From Leifsonia shinshuensis (lineage in GTDB: Bacteria; Actinomycetota; Actinomycetes; Actinomycetales; Microbacteriaceae): DNA of 64,000 bases. Position 1 is the stretch's first letter, and every line of letters begins with the position of its first letter. Where the stretch lies: positions 2,108,001-2,172,000 of the forward strand of contig NZ_JAVDVK010000001.1 of assembly GCF_031456835.1 (NCBI RefSeq), read 5' to 3'. Under the pieces are notes generated by a model that saw only the letters and a list, made by a program, of their open reading frames with translations, made no database searches and had not been told where the DNA came from. A program made the position numbers and the translations under genes. Positions 18,261 to 27,967 of this stretch are shown piece by piece.

Positions 18261-20354
18261 TCAGCGCTTCTTCTGCGACTTCTCGTGCGGCGGCAGGGTG
18301 CCGTCGGCACGGCGCTCGGCGTAGTACGCGCGGGCCTCGGCCTGGCGCTCCGCCTCGGCGCCGGACGCGATCTTCGCGCGCACCAGCTCGGGGCCGTAGC
18401 CGAACGCATCCACCAGGTCGACGGCGTGCGGGCGGATGCGCGTGAGCAGCCGGTCGATGTAGGCCGACACCGCCTGCGCCCGCTGCGGCGAGAGCCGGCC
18501 GTTGATCAGGTACCAGGCGAGGTGCTTCTCGATCAGCCCGAAGCCGAACAGATCCCGCAGCCAGGTCAGCACCTGCTTGGTGCCTTCGTCCGGCGCGTCC
18601 TCGAGGGCGTCCGTGAACGCCTCCCACTGCAGCAGCTCGCCGTGGGCGCGGGCGGCCTCGATCAGGTCGTTCTGCTGCGCGTTGAACAGGTCGGCGGCCG
18701 CCTTCTTGCCCAGCTTGGATGCGGGGCGCAGGCGTCCCGCGATCGTCGCGATCATCGTCTCGACGCGCGCCGTCAGCAGCTCGCGCTGGGTGGACGGCTC
18801 CTGCAGCCAGTTGACCGCGCGGGCCGTCGAGCCGAAGTCGCGGACCGTCTGGGCGACGCTCCGCAGCCCGCTGCCGTGGTACGCCTTGCCCGCCGCCTGG
18901 GTGACGACGTAGCGGGCGAGCGCGCCGGCGTCCGCCTTCGCGAACTTGCGGCTGTAGTCGGTGAGCAGGCGCTTCGCGACCAGCTGCAGCAGGACGTTGT
19001 TGTCGCCCTCGAAGGTGACCCAGATGTCCAGGTCCTGGCGGAGCGACGTGAGCCGGTTCTCGGTCAGGAAGCCGGACCCTCCGCACGCCTCGCGCGCCTC
19101 CTGCAGCGTGTCGAGCGCGTGCCACGTGCTGAGCGGCTTGAGTGCAGCCGCGATCGTCTCGAGGTCCTGCCGGTCGGTGTCCGTGTCCGCGACGCCGCTG
19201 AAGACGTCGTCGAACTTGTGCAGGAAGACCTCGTGGGCGAAGCTCGCCGCGTACGTCGTCGCGAGGCGCGGCAGCAGGCGGCGCTGGTGCCGCTGGTAGT
19301 CGAGCAGCACCTCCTCGTCGGTGTCACTGCCCGCGGTGAACTGGCGCCGCTGGTCCGCATAGGTGATCGCGATCTTCAGGGCGATCTTGGATGCGATGGT
19401 CGCCGACCCGTCGAGCGAGACGCGACCCTGCACCAGCGTGCCGAGCATGGTGAAGAACCGACGCCCCGGGCTGGAGATCGGCGAGGTGTAGGTGCCGTCC
19501 TCCGCCACGTCGCCGTAGCGGTTCAGGAGATCGGTGCGCGGGATGCGGACCCCGGTGAAGTGCAGCCGGCCGTTGTCGATGCCGTTCAGTCCGCCCTTCT
19601 GGCCGTCGTCCTCGCCGCCGACGCCGGGCAGGAAGTCGCCGTTGGCGTCGCGGATCGGCACGTAGAAGGCGTGCACGCCGTGGTTCACGTTCTGCGTGAT
19701 GAGCTGCGCGAACACGACCGCAGCGGTCGCATCCACCGCGGCGTTTCCGAGGTAGTCCTTCCACGCCCCGCGGAACGGGGTGTCGATGACGAACTCCTGC
19801 GTCTCCGGGTCGTAGGTGGCGGTGGTCCCGATGCTCGCGACGTCGGAGCCGTGCCCGGTCTCGGTCATCGCGAACGCGCCCGGCACCTCCAGCGACATGA
19901 TGGCGGGCAGGTAGGCGGTGTGGTGACGCTCGGTGCCGAGGTGCAGCACGGCGGCGCCGAACAGGCCCCACTGCACGCCCGACTTGATCTGGAGGGACGG
20001 GTCGGCCGCCACGAGCTCCTCGAACGCGGCGATGTTGCCGCCGTTGTCCTCCTCGCCGCCGACCGACTTCGGGAAGGCGCGGTGCACCTGGCCGTTCTCG
20101 ACCAGCAGCCTCAGCTGCTCGAACACGCGCTTCCGGTGCTCGGCGACGGACAGGCCCTCCTGCTTCTGCATCTCGGGACGCCCCGCGAGCCGGCGCGACG
20201 CCAGCCGCGCCTCCGCCCAGTCTCCGAGGAGCTGGCGGCCCAGCGCCTCCACGTCGACGCGGGGCGATGCACCGACGGGTCCGGGTTCCGGGACGGCGGG
20301 CGCCGGGGTGGTGGTGGAGACAGCGTTCGGGACGCGTTCGGCAGTGTCGACCAT
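18261..20354 (-). CDS. Acyl-CoA dehydrogenase/oxidase family protein (ACOX-like)
   Basis: A 697-residue flavoenzyme of the long acyl-CoA oxidase type that would oxidise acyl-CoA to trans-2-enoyl-CoA in beta-oxidation. Residues about 160-200 contain FAMTETGHGSDVASIGTTA, the FAD/substrate-binding strand. The middle-domain RRQFTAG region and EACGGSGFLTENRL (about 440) and TFEGDNNVLLQLVAKRLL (about 465) are hallmark motifs. The C-terminal ACOX domain fills the last 170 residues. The length fits oxidases (about 660-700) rather than dehydrogenases (about 390). No peroxisome-style tag is relevant; it is cytosolic and stands alone. Confidence 0.87.
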   Translation of the reverse strand: MVDTAERVPNAVSTTTPAPAVPEPGPVGASPRVDVEALGRQLLGDWAEARLASRRLAGRPEMQKQEGLSVAEHRKRVFEQLRLLVENGQVHRAFPKSVGGEEDNGGNIAAFEELVAADPSLQIKSGVQWGLFGAAVLHLGTERHHTAYLPAIMSLEVPGAFAMTETGHGSDVASIGTTATYDPETQEFVIDTPFRGAWKDYLGNAAVDATAAVVFAQLITQNVNHGVHAFYVPIRDANGDFLPGVGGEDDGQKGGLNGIDNGRLHFTGVRIPRTDLLNRYGDVAEDGTYTSPISSPGRRFFTMLGTLVQGRVSLDGSATIASKIALKIAITYADQRRQFTAGSDTDEEVLLDYQRHQRRLLPRLATTYAASFAHEVFLHKFDDVFSGVADTDTDRQDLETIAAALKPLSTWHALDTLQEAREACGGSGFLTENRLTSLRQDLDIWVTFEGDNNVLLQLVAKRLLTDYSRKFAKADAGALARYVVTQAAGKAYHGSGLRSVAQTVRDFGSTARAVNWLQEPSTQRELLTARVETMIATIAGRLRPASKLGKKAAADLFNAQQNDLIEAARAHGELLQWEAFTDALEDAPDEGTKQVLTWLRDLFGFGLIEKHLAWYLINGRLSPQRAQAVSAYIDRLLTRIRPHAVDLVDAFGYGPELVRAKIASGAEAERQAEARAYYAERRADGTLPPHEKSQKKR

Positions 20355-20387
20355 GACCTCTCCTCAAGAAAATCGCGGGATGAGGAC

Positions 20388-20416
20388 ACGCTACGACGCC
20401 CGCCGGGACTGGCGAA
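20388..20416 (-). promoter_or_regulatory. Candidate promoter of the acyl-CoA oxidase-like gene
   Basis: On the minus strand TTCGCC (20416-20411), a 17-base spacer and TAGCGT (20393-20388) lie 34 bases before the start at 20354. Nothing else was recognised in 20417-20538. Confidence 0.4.
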
Positions 20417-20538
20417 AACGTCGGTGCGCCGCCTACAAACGGCCGGGTGGACGTGCGACCCCGGCGTTGTGGGAACCTCCAAATGCGGGTGTCCGGGCTG
20501 GTGGTGAAGGAACAAGCGCCCGCCCTGCTGCAGAGCGC

Positions 20539-20573
20539 GAAAAAGCGCCGCCCCCGAGTGGGAGCGGCGCTTC
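20539..20573 (-). terminator. Rho-independent terminator of the hexapeptide protein gene
   Basis: Read on the minus strand, AAGCGCCGCTCCC, an ACTC loop and GGGGGCGGCGCTT form a strong stem, followed by a TTTTT-run. It is about 50 bases past the stop at 20621. Confidence 0.88.
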
Positions 20574-20620
20574 GATCCGCGGTCGCGGCGGCGCCGGGCC
20601 TGCCGGCGCCGCCGATCCGG

Positions 20621-21106
20621 CTAGGCCGCCCGGCGGGGCGCCCGCGGGGTCCGCAGGTCGCGCCCCTGCTGGGGACGCGGCGCCCGGAGCGGGGTCGCGA
20701 GGGCGGCGCGAGCCGCCGCCGAACCCTTCAGCTCCACGACGGACCCGGCGGCGAGCTGCGCGTCGCGCTCGATGCGCGCGCCGTTGCCGACCATCGCGTT
20801 CTCGCCGAGCTTCGCGCCGCTGCCGATCTTCACGCCGGAGCCGACGACGCATCCCGCGCCGATGTGGACGTTCGCGCCCACGAAGGTGCGGTCACCCACC
20901 GTGGCTCCCTTGTCGATCCAGCTGCCCGCGCCGACGTAGGCGTCGATCCCGACGCGTGCATCCGCCTCCACGTAGGCCGTGGGCTCGATGTAAGCCGACT
21001 CGGCCACCCGCGCCGTCGGGGACACGAGTCCCCGACCGTTCGCGTGACGCTTGTACTTGATGACGGCGCCGGTCTCGTCCTCGAGCTCCTCGATCATTCG
21101 TGCCAT
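20621..21106 (-). CDS. Hexapeptide-repeat (left-handed beta-helix) protein
   Basis: About 161 residues. After a short charged N-terminal helix, hexapeptide turns run from about residue 35 to 125: VSPTARVAESAYIEPTAYVE, then IGAGCVVGSGVKIGSGAKLGENAM. The C-terminal 35 residues are Arg/Pro/Ala-rich and probably disordered. It resembles acyltransferases or carbonic-anhydrase-like helices, but no catalytic His is placed convincingly, so the function is left open. ATG 21106 is preceded by AGGAGG nine bases upstream; the longer reading to 21193 adds an Arg-rich stretch. The first codons of the preferred start are MARMIEELEDETG. Confidence 0.75.
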   Translation of the reverse strand: MARMIEELEDETGAVIKYKRHANGRGLVSPTARVAESAYIEPTAYVEADARVGIDAYVGAGSWIDKGATVGDRTFVGANVHIGAGCVVGSGVKIGSGAKLGENAMVGNGARIERDAQLAAGSVVELKGSAAARAALATPLRAPRPQQGRDLRTPRAPRRAA

Positions 21107-21203
21107 CTCCTGCTTCCTCCTTCGAGATCGCCGCAGTAATCGTTCAATGTCATAACGTCGGGCGGCCGGAAGGAATTCCCTGGTCGCCCGCATGAATCAC
21201 GCA

Positions 21204-21259
21204 CCGTACCCTGCACCGCGCGGTTCGCAAAGGGGTACGGCCCGAAGTGCGTGGGGTAC
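21204..21259. promoter_or_regulatory. GGGTACGG inverted repeat in a divergent promoter region
   Basis: CCGTACCC (21204-21211) and GGGTACGG (21233-21240) form a perfect 8-base inverted repeat, with a third GGGGTAC at 21253-21259. They lie in the gap (21107-21424) between divergent genes for the hexapeptide protein and the wall-anchored protein. A shared operator is possible. Confidence 0.4.
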
Positions 21260-21424
21260 AGCCCTCGCCGAGGTGGATGCGCGCTGCGCCACCGGATCGT
21301 CGGCTGCCGTTCACCGCGCGTTCGCCCGCATCCCGGAGGCTGCGTCTGAGCGTCCTCTCAGCGACGCTCCCGGCATCCGTGCCGCACCCGGAACCCGCAC
21401 CACGTCATCCCGAGGAGAACATCC

Positions 21425-23758
21425 GTGCGCACTCACTGGAGAGGGCTGGCCGCACTGGCGGTCGCCGGGCTCTGCGCCACCGCGGCGCTCGCCGCAGCGG
21501 CCCCCGCGTCGGCGGCCACGCCGTCCGTCGTCATCAACGAGGTCGAGTCCAGCGCGCCCGGCGGCGGGCCCGACTGGGTGGAGCTGAAGAACACGGGCGC
21601 CCAGGATGTCGACCTCACCGGCTGGTCGGTGCTCGACAACGACGACACCCACACCGCTGTGCCGCTGCCGTCCGGCTCGGTCATCGCGGCCGGCGGTTAC
21701 GTCGTCATCGACGACGCCACGCTGGGCTTCGGCCTGGGCAGCGGCGACTCCGCGCGGCTCTTCGACCCGCAGCACACGCTGGTCGACAGCTACACATGGA
21801 CGGCGCACGCCGCCGTCACGTACGGTCGCTGCCCCGACGGCACGGGCGCGTTCCGCAACACCACGACCTCCACGCAGGGCGCGGCGAACGACTGCAGCAC
21901 GCCGCCCGTCTCGGTGAAGATCAACGAGGTGGAGTCGGACGGCGACACGTCCGACTGGATCGAGCTGATCAACACCGGCGCCACCGCGGCCGACCTGGGC
22001 GGCTACATCCTGCGCGACGACAAGGACACGGACGCCTTCGTCATCCCGACCGGCACGACCCTGGCAGCCGGCGGGTACTACACCGCGGACGTCTCCTCGC
22101 TGTTCGGGCTGGGAAGCGCCGACCAGGCGCGGCTGTTCGCGCCCGACGGGTCCACGCTCATCGACTCGTACACGTGGACGGCACACGCCACGACGACCTA
22201 CGGCCGCTGCCCGAACGGGACCGGCGCGTTCACGACGACCAGCGCATCAACCAAGAACGGTCCGAATGCGTGCCCCGGAGACGTCCAGCTGGCCGCGTGG
22301 CCCGGCGGGTCGGACATCCGCGAGGTGGATGCGGCGAACGTGCTCGGCGGGAACATGAGCGGCCTGTACTACCAGGCCTCCGGCACCGGTGCGCCGGGCG
22401 TGCTCTGGGCGGTCAAGAACGGCCCCGGAACGCTGTTCCGCCTGCTCTGGAACGGCACGGCCTGGACGCCGGACACCGCGAACGGCTGGAGCGCGGGCAA
22501 GGCGCTGCACTACACCGACGGCACTGGAGACCCCGACTCGGAGGGCGTGACCATCACGGGCGCCGGCCCCGACGGCGGCATCTACGTCTCGACCGAGCGC
22601 AACAACTCCGCCAACACGGTCAGCCGCCCGGCGATCCTGCGCTTCGACCCGTCGCAGCCCGGGACGTCGCTCACGGCCACGGCGGACTGGAACCTCACCG
22701 CGGACCTCCCCGCCGTGGGAGCGAACCTGGGCCTCGAGGCGGTGACCTGGGTTCCGGACGCGTACCTCACGGGCAACGGCTTCGTGGATGCGACGACCGG
22801 CCAGGCGTACGACCCCGCGCGGTACCCGGGCCACGGCAGCGGCCTGTTCTTCGCCGGGCTGGAGGCCAACGGCAACGTCTACGCCTACGCGCTGGCGGCA
22901 TCCGGCACATTCACGCGCGTCGCGACCATCTCGACCGGGATGCCCGGCGTCATGGACCTCCAGTTCGACGCCGAGCGGCAGGCGATCTGGGCGGTCTGCG
23001 ACGACACGTGCCACGGGCAGCACGAACTGCTTACCGTCGCATCCGGCGGGACGGGGGCCGGGACGTTCCAGGTGACGGCCGCGTTCGCGCGCCCCAGCGG
23101 GATGCCGGACTACAACAACGAAGGCTTCGCGGTCGCGCCGCAGGCGGAGTGCGTGAACGGGCTGAAGCCGGCGATCTGGGCGGACGACACGAACGACGGC
23201 GGCCACGCGCTGCGGCAGGGGACCGTGTCGTGCGCGGTGCTTCCGGGTGGGGGGAACGGTGGGTCGGGTGGCTCTGGTGGGTCGGGCGGCTCTGGAGGGA
23301 CCGGTGGGTCGGGCGGGTCCGGCGGGTCCGGCGGGGGCGGGACTCCCGTTGCCCCGGTCGCGACCGTCTCCAGCGGGTCGGTCGCGGCCGGCGGGCAGGT
23401 CTCGGTGACGGCGAGCGGCTTCGCCGCCGGGGAGCAGGTGGAGGTGTGGCTGCACTCCGACCCCGTGCTTCTCGCGGTCGTCACGGCCGGGCCGACGGGA
23501 TCGGTCACCGCGTCGGTCACTATTCCCGCGACGGTTCCGGCCGGGGCGCACACGCTCGTGCTGCTGGGCCGGACGTCGGGCGCGACGGCGAGCGTCGCCA
23601 TCACGGTGGCGGCGGCCGCCGTCGCCGCGGACGGAACTGGAGCCGGTCTCGCCGCGACGGGCTCCGACGTGACGGTGCCGCTGGGCGCGGCGCTGCTCCT
23701 CGCGGGGGCCGGGGGCGCGCTCCTGCTCGCGCGCGGCGGGCGTCGCCGCGCCGCCTGA
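21425..23758 (+). CDS. Secreted lamin-tail-domain protein with phytase-like propeller and LAxTG wall-sorting signal
   Basis: A 777-residue surface protein. It has a signal peptide (cleavage near ASA-ATP, residue 34) and two lamin-tail domains (about 36-150 and 160-285), each starting with INEVES and ending in TYGRCP-type strands. An esterase-like-activity-of-phytase type region (about 290-590) follows, then a Gly/Ser linker (about 605-640) and an Ig-like domain (about 645-730). The end is LAATG, a hydrophobic helix and an RRR tail. LAATG fits the class E sortase signal of high-GC actinobacteria. GTG 21425 follows GAGGAG. Lamin-tail domains often accompany extracellular nucleases or phosphatases; the activity here is unproven. 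Confidence 0.85.
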   Translation: MRTHWRGLAALAVAGLCATAALAAAAPASAATPSVVINEVESSAPGGGPDWVELKNTGAQDVDLTGWSVLDNDDTHTAVPLPSGSVIAAGGYVVIDDATLGFGLGSGDSARLFDPQHTLVDSYTWTAHAAVTYGRCPDGTGAFRNTTTSTQGAANDCSTPPVSVKINEVESDGDTSDWIELINTGATAADLGGYILRDDKDTDAFVIPTGTTLAAGGYYTADVSSLFGLGSADQARLFAPDGSTLIDSYTWTAHATTTYGRCPNGTGAFTTTSASTKNGPNACPGDVQLAAWPGGSDIREVDAANVLGGNMSGLYYQASGTGAPGVLWAVKNGPGTLFRLLWNGTAWTPDTANGWSAGKALHYTDGTGDPDSEGVTITGAGPDGGIYVSTERNNSANTVSRPAILRFDPSQPGTSLTATADWNLTADLPAVGANLGLEAVTWVPDAYLTGNGFVDATTGQAYDPARYPGHGSGLFFAGLEANGNVYAYALAASGTFTRVATISTGMPGVMDLQFDAERQAIWAVCDDTCHGQHELLTVASGGTGAGTFQVTAAFARPSGMPDYNNEGFAVAPQAECVNGLKPAIWADDTNDGGHALRQGTVSCAVLPGGGNGGSGGSGGSGGSGGTGGSGGSGGSGGGGTPVAPVATVSSGSVAAGGQVSVTASGFAAGEQVEVWLHSDPVLLAVVTAGPTGSVTASVTIPATVPAGAHTLVLLGRTSGATASVAITVAAAAVAADGTGAGLAATGSDVTVPLGAALLLAGAGGALLLARGGRRRAA

Positions 23759-23863
23759 CGCGTGCGCACCCGAGAGCCCGGTCGCATGGCGGCCGGGCTC
23801 TCTGCGCGTCTGCGCTGGTGGGCCCCCGCAGGTGCTTGCGTTCGTCGGGCTCCGCGGAGGTGC

Positions 23864-24224
23864 TTGCGTCGGAGAACAGTGCTCAAATCTCCGACGCAAC
23901 GCTCTGGGGAAGGAGATCCGGGGCGTAACCGGCCGGATCTCCGACACACGGTCACAGATCTCCGACGTACGGTCTGCGTCCGGGACGGCGGGCCCCCGGC
24001 TATCGATGGACGGGCCTGGCTCCCGATCCAACGGGCCGGAAAAGCAGCACCGGGTTGTGCCCGGCCGGATCTCCGACACTTGCCCGACAGGTCTCAGGGG
24101 CCACCCCTTGCGTCGGAAAAAGGTGCTCAAATCTCCGACGCAACGCTCTGGAGAGGGAGAATCGGGGCGCTATCGGCCAGATCTCCGGCGAACGGCTGCA
24201 GATCTCCGACGGTAGCTTCCGTCA
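23864..24224. repeat. 117-nt direct repeat with ATCTCCGAC motif array
   Basis: Copies at 23864-23980 and 24108-24224 align without gaps at a 244-base offset. Each starts with an inverted repeat (TTGCGTCGGAGA and TCTCCGACGCAA in copy 1; one arm is mutated in copy 2) and contains ATCTCCGRC words 50 and 20-21 bases apart. A further lone word sits at 24068. The array occupies most of the 534-base gene-free gap 23759-24292 between the wall-anchored protein gene and recQ, which converge. No open frame there looks like a real gene. Confidence 0.8.
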
Positions 24225-24292
24225 GCGGTGGCCGCGCAGGCGCCCCTGCCCCCGCCAACACCGCGACGAGAGCGCCCGAGCCCCCGGCGCCC

Positions 24293-26317
24293 CTACCCCG
24301 CGACCGGAGCCGCCGCGCCGGATGCCGCGACCACCGCCAGCAGCGCCTCTCCGTAGGCCTCGCGCTTCTTCGCCCCGATGCCGGGGATGCCGTCGAGATC
24401 GGAGGGCGTCGCGGGGCGGGCCGCGGCCACCGCTCGGAGGGTCGCGTCGGAGAAGACGATGTAGGCGGGGACCGACTGCTCGCGGGCCTGGGCGGCGCGC
24501 CAGCCGCGCAGGGCCTCGAAGAGGTCCGCGTCGGCGGGCGACAGCGTTGCGTCGGCCGAGGACGCACTGCTGCGGGAGGAGCGGGCCGCGCGTTCCGGGC
24601 GATCGGGCTCCGTGCGCAGGATGACCGGGCGGGCGCCGGAGAGCACTTCGGCGCTCGCCGGGGTGATCGTGAGCACGCCGTACTCGCCCTCGGGCTTGAG
24701 AAGCTCCTGAGCGATCAGCTGCCGGGCCACCCCGCGCCACTGGCTCTCGGACAGGTCGTCGCCGATCGACCAGGTGGCGAGGGCGTCGTGGCCGTACTGC
24801 TCGACGCGTGCCGTGCGTTTTCCGCGCAGGATGTCGATCAGGTGGCTGGCCCCGAACCGCTGGTTGCGCTCGCGCTTCAGGCGGACCACCGTCGACAGCA
24901 GCTTCTGGGCGGGGATGGTGCCGTCCCAGCTCTCCGGCGGGGTCAGGCAGGTGTCGCAGTTGCCGCACGGCGAGGAGTTCTGGCCGAAGTAGGCGAGCAG
25001 ATTGACGCGGCGGCACTGGACCGTCTCGCACAGGGCGAGCATCGCATCCAGGTGCTGCGTCATCCGGCGGCGGTGCGCGAGGTCGCCCGGCGAGTCGTCG
25101 ATCATGCGGCGCTGCTGCACCACGTCTTGCAGGCCGTACGCCAGCCACGCCGTCGACGGCAGGCCGTCGCGCCCGGCACGGCCCGTCTCCTGGTAGTAGC
25201 CCTCGACCGACTTGGGCAGGTCGATGTGGGCGACGAAGCGCACGTCGGGCTTGTCGATCCCCATGCCGAAGGCGATGGTCGCCACGACGATCACGCCCTC
25301 CTCGCGCAGGAAGCGGGACTGGGTCGCTGCGCGCACCGACGCGTCGAGACCGGCGTGATACGGCAGCGCGGTCAGGCCGCGCGACGAGAGGAACTCGGCC
25401 GTCTTCTCCACCGAGTTGCGCGACAGCGCATAGACGATCCCGGCGTCGCCCGGGTGCTCGCGCGTGATGAAGTCGAGCAGCTGCTTGCGCGGCTCGGCCT
25501 TGGGCACGATCCGGTACTGGATGTTCGGCCGGTCGAAGTCGGAGACGTAGTGCTCCGCGCCCTCGAGCCGCAGCCGCGACGTCAGCTCACGGTGGGTGGC
25601 CTCCGTCGCGGTGGCCGTCAGGGCGATGCGGGGGACGTCCGGCCAACGGTCGGCGAGTTCGGAGAGCGCCAGGTAGTCCGGACGGAAGTCGTGTCCCCAC
25701 TGCGAGACGCAGTGCGCCTCGTCGATGGCGAACAGCGCGATGCGGCCGCGCTCGAGGAAGCGCTTGGTGGACTCCGACGACAGGCGCTCCGGGGCGACGT
25801 AGAGGATGTCGAGCTCGCCGCCGAGGTACGCCCGCTCGACCGCGGCACGGGCCGCGCCGTCTTGCGTGGAGTTCAGGAAGGCGGCGCGCACGCCGACCGC
25901 GATGAGCGCATCCACCTGGTCTTGCATGAGGGCGATGAGCGGGGAGACGACCACGCCCGTACCCTCGCGCAGCAGCGACGGGATCTGGTAGCAGAGGCTC
26001 TTGCCGCCGCCGGTCGGCATGAGCACGACCGCGTCGCCGCCACCGGCCACGCGCTCGATGATCTCCTGCTGCTGACCGCGGAACGTGTCGTAGCCGAACA
26101 CCGTGCGCAACGCCTCATGCGCCGTGCCGAAGCGCGGCGGAGTGGCACGCACGACCGGCAGCACCGGAGCCGCCGCCCGAGCGAGCGCCGGCGCCGGCCC
26201 AGCACCCTCCCACTCCGGAGCGCCCGCATACGGGTCGTCGTACTCGAGGAAGGGCGGCTCCTCATCGAGAGGAGGCGCATCCCTGTCGTCGGGGACCCAG
26301 CCGGAGGTGTCGCTCAT
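24293..26317 (-). CDS. recQ: ATP-dependent DNA helicase RecQ
   Basis: A 3'-5' helicase of about 674 residues for recombination and replication-fork repair. It has the Q-motif and Walker A ([13 protein letters not shown], about 105), DEAH in [19 protein letters not shown], and helicase motif VI in [12 protein letters not shown]. The zinc-binding Cys cluster is [14 protein letters not shown], followed by a winged-helix RQC domain and a C-terminal HRDC domain with [20 protein letters not shown] 26317 (MSDTSGW) is favoured; the first 70 residues before the helicase core are acidic and low in complexity. Confidence 0.95.
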   Translation of the reverse strand: MSDTSGWVPDDRDAPPLDEEPPFLEYDDPYAGAPEWEGAGPAPALARAAAPVLPVVRATPPRFGTAHEALRTVFGYDTFRGQQQEIIERVAGGGDAVVLMPTGGGKSLCYQIPSLLREGTGVVVSPLIALMQDQVDALIAVGVRAAFLNSTQDGAARAAVERAYLGGELDILYVAPERLSSESTKRFLERGRIALFAIDEAHCVSQWGHDFRPDYLALSELADRWPDVPRIALTATATEATHRELTSRLRLEGAEHYVSDFDRPNIQYRIVPKAEPRKQLLDFITREHPGDAGIVYALSRNSVEKTAEFLSSRGLTALPYHAGLDASVRAATQSRFLREEGVIVVATIAFGMGIDKPDVRFVAHIDLPKSVEGYYQETGRAGRDGLPSTAWLAYGLQDVVQQRRMIDDSPGDLAHRRRMTQHLDAMLALCETVQCRRVNLLAYFGQNSSPCGNCDTCLTPPESWDGTIPAQKLLSTVVRLKRERNQRFGASHLIDILRGKRTARVEQYGHDALATWSIGDDLSESQWRGVARQLIAQELLKPEGEYGVLTITPASAEVLSGARPVILRTEPDRPERAARSSRSSASSADATLSPADADLFEALRGWRAAQAREQSVPAYIVFSDATLRAVAAARPATPSDLDGIPGIGAKKREAYGEALLAVVAASGAAAPVAG

Positions 26318-26415
26318 GCATCGATCGTAACGGCGGCCCCTGACGGCTTCCCCGGCTGCGACGGATCTGTGGAGAACCCGCCCGTCCACACCCCTGCTCC
26401 GGTACCATCGCCCAC

Positions 26416-26979
26416 ATGCGGCGGCTCATCGTGACCGAGTTCATGACCCTCGACGGCGTCGTCGAGGCTCCCGGCGGCGAGCCCACGCATCCGCACTCCG
26501 GCTGGACCATCCCGTTCAGCACCGAGGACCTCCGCGCCTTCAAGCTGCGGGAGGTGCTCGAGGCCGAGTCCCTACTGCTGGGACGCCGCACCTACGAGCA
26601 GTTCGCGGACGCCTGGCCGCCGCGCGACGGCGAGTTCGCCGACAAGATGAACGCCATGCCGAAGTCCGTCGCCACCTCCCGCCCGGGCGAGCTGACCTGG
26701 AACGCGACCGCCCTCGAGCCGCCCGTCCGCTCCGCCGTCGCGACCCTGAAGGAGGGCGACGGCGGCCCGATCCTCGTGGCGGGGAGCGCATCCCTCGTCC
26801 GGTCGCTGCTGGTGTGGGGGCTCGTCGACGAGCTGCGCCTGCTCACCTACCCGGTGATGGTCGGAGGCGGCCTGCGCATCTTCCCGGACGACCACGAGAA
26901 GTGGACGTTCGAGCTCGCCGCCCTGGACCGGTTCGTCGGCGGGGCCGTGCTGCACACGTACCGTCTGGCCGGGAGCTGA
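26416..26979 (+). CDS. Dihydrofolate reductase family protein (RibD C-terminal-like)
   Basis: A 187-residue NADPH-binding protein of the RibD_C/YwjB group. [20 protein letters not shown] is the standard N-terminal strand and loop. [16 protein letters not shown] follows, and [34 protein letters not shown] is the substrate/NADPH half. Many such proteins sit outside riboflavin operons and their substrate is unknown. The downstream transporter gene starts within its stop codon (TGATG), so the two are coupled. Confidence 0.82.
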   Translation: MRRLIVTEFMTLDGVVEAPGGEPTHPHSGWTIPFSTEDLRAFKLREVLEAESLLLGRRTYEQFADAWPPRDGEFADKMNAMPKSVATSRPGELTWNATALEPPVRSAVATLKEGDGGPILVAGSASLVRSLLVWGLVDELRLLTYPVMVGGGLRIFPDDHEKWTFELAALDRFVGGAVLHTYRLAGS

Positions 26980-27839
26980 TGCCGGCGGCAGTCCTCGGGC
27001 TGCTGAGCGCCATCGTCTACGGTTCCGCCGACTTCTTCGGCGGCGTGGCCGCCCGGCGCATCGGCCCGGTGCGCACCACCGCTGTCGGCGCGATCAGCGG
27101 GCTCCTCCTGCTGCTCCTCGCGCTACCGCTGGCGGGCGGTGTCTGGTCCGCGGCCGCGCTGGGCTGGGGCGTGCTGTCGGGGCTGGTCGGTTCCATCGCG
27201 GTCGGTCTGCTCTACGCCTGCCTCGCGCTCGGGCCGATGAGCATCCTGTCGCCGCTGACGGCCCTGGTGTCGGCTCTCGTGCCGATGGCGTGGGGTCTGC
27301 TGGGAGGCGACCGCTTCGGGGTGCTCGGCTATATCGCACTCGGGATGGCGCTGGTCGCCGTGGTCCTCGTCGGTTTCGTCCCCGAGAAGGGCGCCGTGCG
27401 GCCGAGCCTCCGCGCGCTGCTCATGGCGGTGGGGGCCGGCGCGATGATCGGCGTGTTCCTCATCCTGCTCGACCAGACGCCGTCGGACTCCGGCGTCGTG
27501 CCGCTGATCGCGAACCGTGCGGTGAACGGGGCGGTGATGTGGTCGGTCGTCGCCCTGCTCGTGCTGCGGAGCCGCCGCCGGGCGGCAACCGGCCCGCGGC
27601 TCGACGCTCGCCGCTCGGGGATCGCCGTCGCCGCCGGAGCGCTCGACGCGTCGGCGAACCTGCTCATCCTGCTCGGGCTGCGGCTGGGCGACCTGACCAC
27701 GATGTCCGTCCTCGTCGCGTTGTATCCGGCGGGCACCATCCTGCTCGCCGCCGTCGTGCTGCGGGAGCGTGTCGCGCCGGTGCAGTGGGCGGGGCTCGTG
27801 CTGGCCGTCGTCGCGGCCGCGCTGCTGTCCGTCGCCTGA
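26979..27839 (+). CDS. DMT-family transporter (EamA)
   Basis: A 286-residue inner-membrane permease with ten predicted hydrophobic helices arranged as two five-helix EamA repeats (about 1-135 and 145-286). The N-terminal GSADFFGGVAARRIGPVRTTAVGA and the C-terminal LYPAGTILLAAVVLRERVAPVQWAGLVL are typical, the latter with the E-R pair before the last helix. It is likely a small-metabolite exporter; the substrate is not predictable. It is coupled by TGATG to the reductase-like gene. Confidence 0.85.
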   Translation: MPAAVLGLLSAIVYGSADFFGGVAARRIGPVRTTAVGAISGLLLLLLALPLAGGVWSAAALGWGVLSGLVGSIAVGLLYACLALGPMSILSPLTALVSALVPMAWGLLGGDRFGVLGYIALGMALVAVVLVGFVPEKGAVRPSLRALLMAVGAGAMIGVFLILLDQTPSDSGVVPLIANRAVNGAVMWSVVALLVLRSRRRAATGPRLDARRSGIAVAAGALDASANLLILLGLRLGDLTTMSVLVALYPAGTILLAAVVLRERVAPVQWAGLVLAVVAAALLSVA

Positions 27840-27887
27840 CCCGCCGCCGACGCGCGCCGGCGCGCCTACCGTCGCCGTCCATCCAAC

Positions 27888-27942
27888 CGTGAGTGGATGC
27901 GCGAATCCGGGTCGAGTGGCGACCAGATGTCACGACTCGACG
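27888..27942. repeat. 55-nt intergenic repeat, family C (copy 1)
   Basis: This shares 47 of 55 positions with the reverse complement of 47231-47285, including a 13-base identical block CGTGAGTGGATGC. It contains an inner inverted repeat GTCGAGT (27911-27917) and ACTCGAC (27935-27941). It lies between convergent genes (transporter and MarR). Confidence 0.8.
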
Positions 27943-27967
27943 CCGAGTGGAGCGCGCGACTCGGGGG

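Noticed and set aside
23230..23340. GGTGGGTCGGG-type DNA repeats
   Set aside because: They encode the Gly/Ser linker of the wall-anchored protein and are ordinary low-complexity coding sequence.
21247..23928. Long open frame of about 893 codons overlapping the lamin-tail gene
   Set aside because: It is out of frame with the LTD protein, Arg/His/Gly-rich and runs through the intergenic repeat; the other frame has a signal peptide, domains and a sorting signal.
23762..26434. Long plus-strand frame of about 890 codons antisense to recQ
   Set aside because: RecQ motifs on the minus strand are unambiguous; this frame also crosses the repeat array without a ribosome site.
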